A stretch of DNA of 64,000 nucleotides from Osmia lignaria lignaria. Lineage: Eukaryota; Arthropoda; Insecta; Hymenoptera; Megachilidae. The number at the start of each line of letters is the position of its first letter. Within the stretch, counting starts at the first letter, position 1. The DNA is taken from NCBI RefSeq assembly GCF_051020975.1, contig NW_027478158.1, forward strand, positions 13,702,001 through 13,766,000, read 5' to 3'. Shown piece by piece: positions 9,004 through 17,900 of the stretch. The position numbers and the translations under genes are program-made. Below the pieces are notes generated by a model. That model saw only the letters and a list, made by a program, of their open reading frames with translations. It made no database searches and was not told the origin of the DNA.

Positions 9004-11814
9004 ATGAGTGATAGTGAAAATGTTCTCATGAGTGAAGTGATTGAAGATAGGAGAAATGAATGTGAACATCAATGTGTGGCGGATAATAGAAGTCGTCGGC
9101 CAAAATATACAATCAGTACGAAAAGATATTCGAAAAAAACAGCATGCCGCGAAAGAAGGCGGCGGTTAGCCCTTCAGAAAAGTTCCGTACAATCAACATC
9201 CGATGGACAAAGATACACCCCCGAGAAAATTTATTTGCCATTGGATGACGAAACAGAAACGGCAAATTCGACAGAAATTTTTGAAGAAACGACGAATGAA
9301 TTGTTTGAAATTGAAGAAACAAACAATGCTGAAGATGGGATAAATATGGAAGGCACAAATTCAGAAAATGAAGAACTGATGATACAGAAAGTTGTAACGA
9401 ACGAGCCTGAAGAACAATTCTGTATACCAAATGGCTTCAGTATCGTGGACATGCAGCACATCTTTGCTGAATTTCAGAAAATAGGTGACCATGCTAAAAA
9501 CAGGGAAGACTGTGGAATTAGACACCTGAAAATAACCGGCATGAAACGGTCGGGCCTGAGGACCATCCTCAGTGTAATATGTGATATGTGCAAATATAAA
9601 GGTGAAATCCACAGTGAACCTGACGAAAGCAATAAAATGGAAACAAACCAGTGTGCAGTTGCTGGAACAATTGTGAATGGAGGCAGTTATGCCCAAATGG
9701 AGGAGTTCCTTGCAGCGATGAACATACCCTCCATGTCGAAGAAAGAATTTAAAAAGCATCACGATAAAATCGTGAAAGCACTAATTGTTGCTGCAGAAGA
9801 AGAGATGGTAACAGCGGCAGAGGAAGAAAAACGCTTGGCCATTGAAAGAGGCGATATTGTTTCCGGATGTGGAATCCCTCACATCCCCGTTGTGGCCGAT
9901 GGAAGCTGGATGAAACGATCATACCGGACTGGAACGTACAATTCCGCGTCTGGAGTCGGCGTTATAATTGGATATCACACGAAGAAAGTTTTATTTATCG
10001 GTGTGAGAAACAAGGTGTGCAGGATTTGTCGATGTGCTGCGAAAAAGAAAGAAGAGCCACGAAAGCACACCTGTTTTAAAAATTGGAGCGCAAGCCAAGC
10101 ATCAACGGCTATGGAAAGTGACGCTATAGTCGAAGGCTTCAAGACCAGCGTAGAAAAACGTGGGCTGATTTATTCAACACTGATTGCTGATGGGGACAGC
10201 AGCGTTTATAAAAAAATTATAGACGCAGATCCATATAAAGCACAGATTCGTGTAAAAAAAATTGAATGCACGAATCATTTATTGCGAAACTTTTGCAGAA
10301 AAATGAAAGAAGTTGTAAAGATGACAACACCTGGTCCATTCAGAAGAATCGTTGAAAGCAGCATTCGGCGAATGCGTGCGGATATAGTAAAAGCCGCAGA
10401 GTACAGATACAGTCAGCAAGTAACAACCGCTGAAAAAATTAAGAATTTGTATGCCGACATACACAATGTTCCTAGCCATGTTTTTGGTGAACATGCAGAT
10501 TGTTCAAAACTACAATACTTCTGCGATGGAACGAGTAAAAAAGATGAAAAGGACATTGTTCCCGAATTGATGAAGATAGGAGTGTATGAACAAATCAAAG
10601 AAATACTTCGACCTCTGTTGGCGCATGCTGAGAGTTTGCTGTATAACAGCAACAATAATGCCGTCGAAAGTTTCAATGGAATCGTCGCAAAATATACAGG
10701 AGGAAAAAGATTGAATTTCGGCGAGAGGGGATCTTACACGGGAAGATGTGCTGCTGCTGTCCTACAGTATAACACAAAACAAGTGTTGTCGCGTCTGAAT
10801 ACGGCGATGAACAAGGAACTGCCCGTTATTTTACGCAAAATAGAAAATAGAAGGAAGAAAGAAAATGAGAAATACAGTGAAAAGAGAAAGGAAAAAAAAA
10901 TTACAAAGCACGTGCGGAAACAATTCCGTTCTGAAAAGGATTCCAATTACGGACCAAATGCTGAAAAGCCGGATATGGCTAACAATATTTATGAATTAGA
11001 GAAAAAAAAACATATGGAAATGTTACAGAATTGGCAAAATAGAAGAGATGCCATTGAAGAAGAAACCATCGGTCAAGCGAAAAATCCGAGATGGTTGAAT
11101 TACAAATCTAAATTATTGACGGCCTCAAATTTCGGACGAATATGCCGTCGTCGAATTGGCACGCTCTGTGGAAATTCAGTGAAGTCGTTAGTGTATCCAC
11201 GACTGATTAGTGCACCTGCAGTACAATATGGACAGGAATGCGAAAAATTCGCACGTGAACAACTAAGTGTGTGCATTGGTGTTGAAATTAAAGAATGTGG
11301 ATTATTTATTGATAGTGCCATCCCGTTCTTAGGAGCTTCGCCAGATGGACTTATAGACGAAGAGGGCATTGTGGAAATCAAATGTCCGAAAACGGCGGAG
11401 AATTTATTGCCGGAGGAGGCAATCAAAACTGTTGCAGCTATTCGGCGTATATTTGCAGACGCAGAAGGAAATGAATTGAACAGGAACCACTACTATTACT
11501 ACCAAGTACAAGGACAACTACATGTCACAGGTAGAAAATATTGCTTATTTTGTATTTGGACCCGAAAAGGGTTAAAGTACATTAGAGTCGATAGAGACGA
11601 TAATTTTTGGCAAAAGAATATGGAGCCAAAATTAAATCAATTTTATTTATTATGCATGTTACCGGAATTAATAGATAGCCGGTACAATAGGGGAATGCCC
11701 ATTCGGGAGCCTCAATTTATAACAGAGGAGAGAGCAAGCTTGGAAAAGCGCAAAAGGTCCCTCTCAGAAAGTTGCACGAATATTGCTACTGTCCGGCGTC
11801 GCACTGCACTGTAA
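9004..11814 (+). CDS. DDE transposase fused to YqaJ-type exonuclease, copy 1
   Basis: An intronless 936-residue protein. I start it at the ATG at 9004 (A at -3) because residues from here (MSDSEN...) are protein-like, while the in-frame extension back to 8737 is AT-rich leader. Residues 29-54 are strongly basic, a likely nuclear signal. DDE transposase domain about 220-600: first Asp 299 in VVADGSW, a Cys/His cluster (Cys339, Cys342, Cys344, His355, Cys357) followed by KNW and AMESD, second Asp 396 in IADGDSS, a CTNH motif at 422-425, and Glu 555 in NAVESFNG. A Lys/Glu-rich linker lies at about 610-680. The YqaJ/lambda-exonuclease domain follows at about 694-880: NPRW and LLTASNFG, YGQECEKFA with Glu747, GASPDG with Asp781, VEIKCP with Glu791 and Lys793, and YYQVQGQLHVTG at 832-843. 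All expected catalytic residues of both domains are present. Expected roles: cutting and joining at TTAA, plus 5'-3' DNA resection. The last eight residues and the stop codon lie in the first unit of a downstream tandem repeat. Confidence 0.85.
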   Translation: MSDSENVLMSEVIEDRRNECEHQCVADNRSRRPKYTISTKRYSKKTACRERRRRLALQKSSVQSTSDGQRYTPEKIYLPLDDETETANSTEIFEETTNELFEIEETNNAEDGINMEGTNSENEELMIQKVVTNEPEEQFCIPNGFSIVDMQHIFAEFQKIGDHAKNREDCGIRHLKITGMKRSGLRTILSVICDMCKYKGEIHSEPDESNKMETNQCAVAGTIVNGGSYAQMEEFLAAMNIPSMSKKEFKKHHDKIVKALIVAAEEEMVTAAEEEKRLAIERGDIVSGCGIPHIPVVADGSWMKRSYRTGTYNSASGVGVIIGYHTKKVLFIGVRNKVCRICRCAAKKKEEPRKHTCFKNWSASQASTAMESDAIVEGFKTSVEKRGLIYSTLIADGDSSVYKKIIDADPYKAQIRVKKIECTNHLLRNFCRKMKEVVKMTTPGPFRRIVESSIRRMRADIVKAAEYRYSQQVTTAEKIKNLYADIHNVPSHVFGEHADCSKLQYFCDGTSKKDEKDIVPELMKIGVYEQIKEILRPLLAHAESLLYNSNNNAVESFNGIVAKYTGGKRLNFGERGSYTGRCAAAVLQYNTKQVLSRLNTAMNKELPVILRKIENRRKKENEKYSEKRKEKKITKHVRKQFRSEKDSNYGPNAEKPDMANNIYELEKKKHMEMLQNWQNRRDAIEEETIGQAKNPRWLNYKSKLLTASNFGRICRRRIGTLCGNSVKSLVYPRLISAPAVQYGQECEKFAREQLSVCIGVEIKECGLFIDSAIPFLGASPDGLIDEEGIVEIKCPKTAENLLPEEAIKTVAAIRRIFADAEGNELNRNHYYYYQVQGQLHVTGRKYCLFCIWTRKGLKYIRVDRDDNFWQKNMEPKLNQFYLLCMLPELIDSRYNRGMPIREPQFITEERASLEKRKRSLSESCTNIATVRRRTAL

Positions 11815-12230
11815 AGTGCAGTAACACTGACTCTGTTGGTGGTTCACAATTGCATGAAATAGCAATTGTACTCGCGGATCATACGATCTCGCGAGTTGCT
11901 CGACGCCAATATACACATTTCAAAATAGTGACTTTTGAAAAGTCAAAAAAGGTCTTATGCGGACAGTAATAAAAAATACTGTTACTGTCCGGCGTCGCAC
12001 TGCACTGTAAAGTGTAGTATCACTGACTCTGTTGGTGGTTCACAATTGCATGAAATAGCAATTGTACTCGCGGATCATACGATCTCGTGAGTTGCTCGAC
12101 GCAAAAATACTGTTACTGTCCGGCGTCGCACTGCACTGTAAAGTGTAGTATCACTGACTCTGTTGGTGGTTCACAATTGCATGAAATAGCAATTGTACTC
12201 GCGGATCATACGATCTCGTGAGTTACGCGA
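11787..12230. repeat. Triplicated ~120-bp structured repeat at the 3' end of the transposase gene, copy 1
   Basis: Three direct copies begin with TACTGTCCGGCGTCGCACTG at 11787, 11983 and 12114. The first two are followed by a 76-bp and an 11-bp spacer. Each contains stem-forming pairs: ACTGCACT with AGTGCAGT (perfect in unit 1, one change in units 2 and 3), CAATTGC with GCAATTG, and GATC-ATAC-GATC within CTCGCG...GCGAG. The spacer after unit 1 holds a palindrome TGACTTTTGAAAAGTCA (11929-11945), an inverted copy of the unit start (GGACAGTA, 11961-11968) and AATAAA (11968-11973), which could end the transposase mRNA. The transposase stop codon lies in the loop of the first stem in unit 1. Confidence 0.8.
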
Positions 12231-12570
12231 TGCCGTATTATATTTATTAAAATTTGTTACAGATTTTCGAAGAAAGGATTCCCGAGAAGAGGTTTTTTGG
12301 AGCGAAGCGAGCGTAGGACTCTAAATTAATTTTTTGAGCTGAAACAATTTTTTTCTTATTCCCTTCATGAAATTATTAATGTCTTATATCATCTTTTCAA
12401 TTAACTTTTTCTTTTTTCAATATTTATCATCATTCATCTTCATCTTTGCATGAACATTTTTGTCGTTCAGAAATTAAAAACAGCATTTTCCTCTTCTCGA
12501 AATAAATTAAAAAATTATATATAGGTCTATTCAAGAAAGCATTACCTACCAGGACAAATGGACTGCAAAT
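12231..12570. other. AT-rich region between the repeats and the right-arm gene, copy 1
   Basis: No gene seen. It contains CGAAGCGAGCG (12304-12314) and AT-rich sequence. It also has a 26-bp segment at 12358-12383 that recurs in the same orientation at 13104-13129 with three differences. TATATATA at 12516-12523 and AGGTCTATT just after it lie about 50 bp before the small-gene ATG and may be its promoter. Confidence 0.45.
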
Positions 12571-13041
12571 ATGCTGTCTGATCACGTATAATCGGCAAGT
12601 ATAATCTTACATAATTAATATTATGTTATCTATACATAAATTACTTTCTTCACAGATGGACGAGGAAGAAGAAGAAGAAAAGAAAGAGGATAGAAGAAAC
12701 AGGAGAAAGAGGTCTAAGGAACGAAGTCGGATAAGAGGGAAGAGAAAGGAGAATCCGAGGCCGTCAACGTCGCAAGTAAGTAAAAGCGTTGATTCTTCTA
12801 TGTAATAAATGTAGCAGAATTAGATTTTTCGTGAAATGGAAATTATGTCTACAACAGTAGCCACTGAATTTCCATGATTGCTTTTTCTTCTTATAAAACA
12901 TTCATTATTATGTTTCAGATAAAACAAATTCAATACCACATGACTGGGATGGCTGTCATGGTAATCGACGATGCAGACGCCGCGGAGAAAGAAGAGGCCG
13001 AAGCGGGCGGCGGGCGGCCAATTATTGTTTATATATATTGA
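12571..13041 (+). CDS. Small three-exon accessory gene in the right arm, copy 1
   Basis: Family not recognised; it is the mirror-image relative of the left-arm gene. Predicted exons: 12571-12585 (MLSDH), 12656-12775 and 12919-13041, giving 85 residues. Introns are 12586-12655 (GTATAA...TTCACAG, weak donor) and 12776-12918 (GTAAGT...TTTCAG), both phase 0. Exon 2 starts MDEEEEEEKKED and turns strongly basic (RKRSK, KRKE) before TSQ. Exon 3 starts IKQIQYH, has an acidic Ala-rich centre and a short GGGR, and ends PIIVYIY, close to the VIVNYY end of the left gene. The long Gly/Arg tail is missing. Frame continuity across both introns and the shared plan with the left gene support it. The first exon is the least secure. 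Its transcription runs towards the right terminus. Function unknown; a nucleic-acid-binding accessory protein is a guess from composition. Confidence 0.5.
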
Positions 13042-13554
13042 TAATATTTCAATAAATACATATTGTATATATAGATCAATTTACATACATCTGTTTACTT
13101 TCCATTCCCTTTCTGAAATTATTAATGCCATGTAGTTTTTATTCGTATAAGTTTTATAGTCGCGTACATTATGTGTATTACAGTCTCATCGAATCTGTCG
13201 TGGCATGTGACTCGAACATATGTATTTCCGCCGATCGGTACTACGTTGTTTGATTCATCATACTCCTTCTCTTTCTATGGCGCTGTCCTTTTCTATGTCC
13301 GCCTGGAATCAAAATCTCGCTCGGCTCGAGCGAATTCATTTTGCTAGATGGTCAGGATTGTCACAGATGTGGCAACACCGCGACAGAACTCTCAAATGAT
13401 GTGATTCGACAACTACGCCACCTCACTTTCGTTTCTTATTCTACATAATGACGTTAGATGTCACACCGTCAAATGTCACATTTATCAATTATATGTTTTC
13501 ACGATTGCCCGATTCTTTATAATGGCGCTTACATCGATTCGGAGGAGGCCTCGG
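13042..13554. other. Right sub-terminal region, copy 1
   Basis: No gene seen. It holds the 3' end of the small-gene transcript, AATAAA at 13051-13056, the inverted blocks shared with the left arm, and a GAGGCCTC palindrome just inside the right terminal repeat. The sequence is AT-rich and non-coding in appearance. Confidence 0.5.
13051..13056 (+). promoter_or_regulatory. Poly(A) signal of right small gene, copy 1
   Basis: AATAAA nine bases after the TGA stop at 13039-13041, the same distance as in the mirror-image left gene. Confidence 0.5.
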
Positions 13555-13568
13555 AGGAGTCTGTGCCC
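13555..13568 (-). repeat. Right terminal inverted repeat, copy 1
   Basis: AGGAGTCTGTGCCC, the exact reverse complement of 6512-6525, followed by the TTAA duplication at 13569-13572 and the satellite linker TTCTCTAC. Confidence 0.93.
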
Positions 13569-14991
13569 TTAATTCTCTACAAATAATGTCGCTTAACATT
13601 TTGCCATAGCTCGTTTTGTTTCCGAGATATTTGCAGATTTATCTCAAGGGAAGGGGCCTGACGGACATATTTCGAGATATTTCTTCTTCTTGTTGTTCTT
13701 CTTCTGCACAGCTAAGCTGGAAGTGGCATTTGCAGCTCGCAATAGTGCAGAGTTAGCTCAAAGAAAGGGGCCACGGTGTTTCTGTATCTCTATTATGTTG
13801 GTGCGGCTTCGGAACTTTTAAATATCTCGATATATCTCGAAAACTACGCCTCTGATCAAAAAATATCATAGAACATAAATTGTAGGAAATATAATTCTCT
13901 ACAAAAAAGGTCTCTTAACATTTTGCCATAGCTCGCTTCGTTTCCGAGATATTTGCAGATTTATCTCAAGAGACGGGGCCTGACGGACATATTTCGAGAT
14001 ATTTCTTCTTCTTGTTGTTCTTCTTCTGCACAGCTAAGCTGGAAGTGGCATTTGCAGCTCGCAATAGTGCAGAGTTATCTCAAAGAAAGGGGCCACGGTG
14101 TTTCTGTATCTCTATTATGTTGGTGCGGCTTCGGAACTTTTAAATATCTTGATATATCTCGAGAACTACGCATCTGATCAAAAAATATCATAGAACATAA
14201 AAAGTAGGCAACTTAATTCTCTACAAAAAAGGTCTCTTATCATTTTGCCATAGCTCTCTTCATTTCCGAGATATTTGCAGATTTATCTCAAGGGAAGGGG
14301 CCTGACGGACATATTTCGAGATATTTCTTCTTCTTGTTGTTCTTCTTCTGCACAGCTAAGCTGGAAGTGGCATTTGCAGCTCGCAATAGTGCAGAGTTAT
14401 CTCAAAGAAAGGGGCCACGGTGTTTCTGTATCTCTATTATGTTGGTGCGGCTTCGGAACTTTTAAATATCTTGATATATCTCGAGAACTACGCGTCTGAT
14501 CAAAAAATATCATAGAACATAAAAAGTAGGAAACTCAATTCTGTACAAAAAAGGTCTCTTAACATTTTGCAATAGCTCGCTTCGTTTCCGAGATATTTGC
14601 AGATTTATCTCAAGGGAAGGGGCCTGACGGACATATTTCGAGATATTTCTTCTTCTTGTTGTTCTTCTTCTGCACAGCTAAGCTGGAAGTGGCATTTGCG
14701 GCTCGCACTAGTGCAGAGTTATCTCAAAGAAAGGGGCCACGGTGTTTCTGTATCTCTATTATGTTGGTGCGGCTTCGGAACTTTTAAATATCTCGATATA
14801 TCTCGAAAACTACGCTTCTGATCAAAAAATATCATAGAACATAAATTGTAGGAAACATAATTCTCTACAAAAAACGTCTCTTAACATTTTGCCATAGCTC
14901 GCTTCGTTTCCGAGATATTTGCAGATTCAGCTCAAAGGAACTGGCCTGACGGACATATTTCGAGATATTTCTTCTTCTTGTTGTTCTTCCT

Positions 14992-17900
14992 CTGCACAGC
15001 TAAGCTGGAAGTGGCATTTGCAGCTCGCAATAGTGCAGAGTTATCTCAAAGAAAGGGGCCACGGTGTTTCTGTATCTCTATTATGTTGGTGCGGCTTCGG
15101 AACTTTTAAATATCTTGATATATCTCGAGAACTACGCATCTGATCAAAAAATATCATAGAACATAAAAAGTAGGCAACTTATTTCTCTACAAAAAAGGTC
15201 TCTTATCATTTTGCCATAGCTCTCTTCGTTTCCGAGATATTTGCAGATTTATCTCAAGGGAAGGGGCCTGACGGACATATTTCGAGATATTTCTTCTTCT
15301 TGTTGTTCTTCTTCTGCACAGCTAAGCTGGACGTGGCATTTGCAGCTCGCAATAGTGCAGAGTTATCTCAAAGAAAGGGGCCACGGTGTTTCTGTATCTC
15401 TATTATGTTGGTGCGGCTTCGGAACTTTTAAATATCTTGATATATCTCGAGAACTACGCGTCTGATCAAAAAATATCATAGAACATAAAAAGTAGGAAAC
15501 TTAATTCTCTACAAAAAAGTCTGTTAACATTTTGCCATAGCTCGCTTCGTTTCCGAGATATTTGCAGATTTATCTCAAGGGAAGGGGCCTGACGGACATA
15601 TTTCGAGATATTTCTTCTTCTTGTTGTTCTTCTTCTGCACAGCTAAGCTGGAAGTGGCATTTACAGCTCGCAATAGTGCAGAGTTATCTCAAAGAAAGGG
15701 GCCACGGTGTTTCTGTATCTCTATTATGTTGGTGCGGCTTCGGAACTTTTAAATATCTTGATATATCTCGAGAACTACGCATCTGATCAAAAAATAGCAT
15801 AGAAGATAAAAAGTAGGAAACTTAATCCTCTACAAAAAAGGTTTCTTAACATTTTCCCATAGCTGGCATCGTTTCCGAGATATTTGCAGATTTATCTCAA
15901 GGGAAGGGGCCTGACGGACATATTCCGAGATATTTCTTCTTCTTGTTGTTCCTCTTCTGCACAGCTAAGCTGGAAGTGGCATTTGCAGCTCGCAATAGTG
16001 CAGAGTTATCTCAAAGAAAGAGGCCACGGTGTTTCTGCGCCTCTATTATGTTGGTGCAGCTTCGGAACTTTTAAATATCTTGATATATCTCGAGAACTAC
16101 GCATCTGATCAAAAAATATCATAGAACATAAAAAGTAGGAAACTTAATTGTCTACAAATAAGGTCTCTTAACATTTTGGCATAGCTCGCTTCGTTTCCGA
16201 GATATTTGCAGATTTATCTCAAGGGAAGGGGCCTGACGGACATATTTCGAGATATTTCTTCTTCTTGTTGTTCTTCTTCTGCACAGCTAAGCTGGAAGTG
16301 GCATTTGCAGCTCGCAATAGTGCAGAGTTATCGCAAAGAAAGGGGCCACGGTGTTTCTGTATCTCTATTATGTTGGTGCGGCTTCGGAAATTTTAAATAT
16401 CTTGATATATCTCGAGAACTACGCATCTGATCAAAAAATATCATAGAACATAAATTGTAGGGAACATAATTCTCTACAAAAAAGGTCTCTAAACATTTTG
16501 CCATAGCTCGCTTCGTTTCCGAGATATTTGCAGATTTATCTCAAGGGAAGGGTCCTGATGGACATATTTCGAGATATTTCTTCTTCTTGTTGTTCTTCTT
16601 CTGCACAGCTAAACTGGAAGTGGCATTTCCAGCTCGCAATCGTGCAGAGTTATCTCAAAGAAAGGGGCCACGGTGTTTCTGTATCTCTATTATATTGGTG
16701 CGGCTTCGGAACTTTTAAATATCTTGATATATCTCGAGAACTACGCCTCTGATCGAAAAATATCATACAACATAAAAAGTAGGAAACTTAATTCTCTACA
16801 AAAAAGGTCTCTTAACATTTTGCCATAGCTCGCTTGGTTTCCGAGGTATTTGCAGATTTATCTCAAGGGAAGGGTCCTGACGGACATATTTCGAGATATT
16901 TCTTCTTCTTGTTGTTCTTCTTCTGCACAGCTAAACTGGAAGTGGCATTTCCAGCTCGCAATAGTGCAGAGTTATCCCAAAGAAAGGGGCCACGGTGTTT
17001 CTGTATCTCTATTATGTTGGTGCGGCTTCGGCACTTTTAAATATCTCGATATATCTCCAAAACTACGCTTCTGATCAAAAAGTATCATAGAACATAAATT
17101 GTAGGAAACATAATTCTCTACGAAAAAGGTCTCTTAACATTTTGCCATAGCTCGCTTCGTTTCCGAGATATTTGCAGATTCAGCTCAAAGGAACTGGCCT
17201 GACGGACATATTTCGAGATATTTCTTCTTCTTGTTGTTCTTCCTCTGCACAGCTAAGCTGGAAGTGGCATTTGCAGCTCGCAATAGTGCAGAGTTATCTC
17301 AAAGAAAGGGGCCACGGTGTTTCTGTATCTCTATTATGTTGGTGCGGCTTCGGAACTTTTAAATATCTGGATATATCTCGAGAACTACGCATCTGATCAA
17401 AAAATATCATAGAACATAAAAAGTAGGCAACTTAATTCTCTACAAAAAAGGTCTCTTATCATTTTGCCATAGCTCTCTTCATTTCCGAGATATTTGCAGA
17501 TTTATCTCAAGGGAAGGGGCCTGACGGACATATTTCGAGATATTTCTTCTTCTTGTTGTTCTTCTTCTGCACAGCTAAGCTGGAAGTGGCATTTGCAGCT
17601 CGCAATAGTGCAGAGTTATCTCAAAGAAAGGGGCCACGGTGTTTCTGTATCTCTATTATGTTGGTGCGGCTTCGGAACTTTTAAATATCTTGATATATCT
17701 CGAGAACTACGCATCTGATCAAAAAATATCATAGAACATAAAAAGTAGGCAACTTATTTCTCTACAAAAAAGGTCTCTTATCATTTTGCCATAGCTCTCT
17801 TCGTTTCCGAGATATTTGCAGATTTATCTCAAGGGAAGGGGCCTGACGGACATATTTCGAGATATTTCTTCTTCTTGTTGTTCTTCTTCTGCACAGCTAA

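Larger units (their letters stand above)
12520..13490 (+). repeat. Right arm of the diverged inverted duplication, copy 1
   Basis: This arm mirrors the left arm (about 7,075-8,690 on the minus strand), with the small gene on the inside and the shared non-coding blocks towards the terminus. It is shorter because it lacks the left arm's two apparent nested insertions and most of its Gly/Arg minisatellite. Similarity was judged by eye over several blocks of 20-80 bases and was not computed. Confidence 0.75.
6512..13568 (+). mobile_element. Kolobok-like TTAA DNA transposon with DDE-YqaJ gene, copy 1
   Basis: A 7,057-bp element bounded by perfect 14-bp terminal inverted repeats and flanked by TTAA on both sides (6508-6511 and 13569-13572). 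Removing the element plus one TTAA restores the ordinary satellite linker GGAAACTTAATTCTCTAC, so the insertion boundary is exact. The order inside is: left arm with a small spliced gene on the minus strand, a divergent intergenic region, the transposase-exonuclease gene on the plus strand, a triplicated ~120-bp repeat, and a right arm with a related small spliced gene on the plus strand. TTAA target sites and ends beginning GG are recalled features of the Kolobok superfamily. piggyBac also uses TTAA, but its ends and its transposase differ. All recognisable coding parts are open, so the element may be recent. Mobility is not shown. Confidence 0.88.

Noticed and set aside
11787..11968. A 182-bp miniature transposon bounded by TACTGTCCG and CGGACAGTA
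   Set aside because: The inverted ends are only about nine bases, no target duplication was seen, and one end lies in the transposase coding sequence. It is better treated as part of the triplicated repeat.
6512..13568. piggyBac assignment based on TTAA target sites
   Set aside because: The terminal repeats begin GGG, not the CCC usual for piggyBac, and the transposase has Kolobok/Mutator-like DDE motifs rather than the piggyBac DDD pattern.
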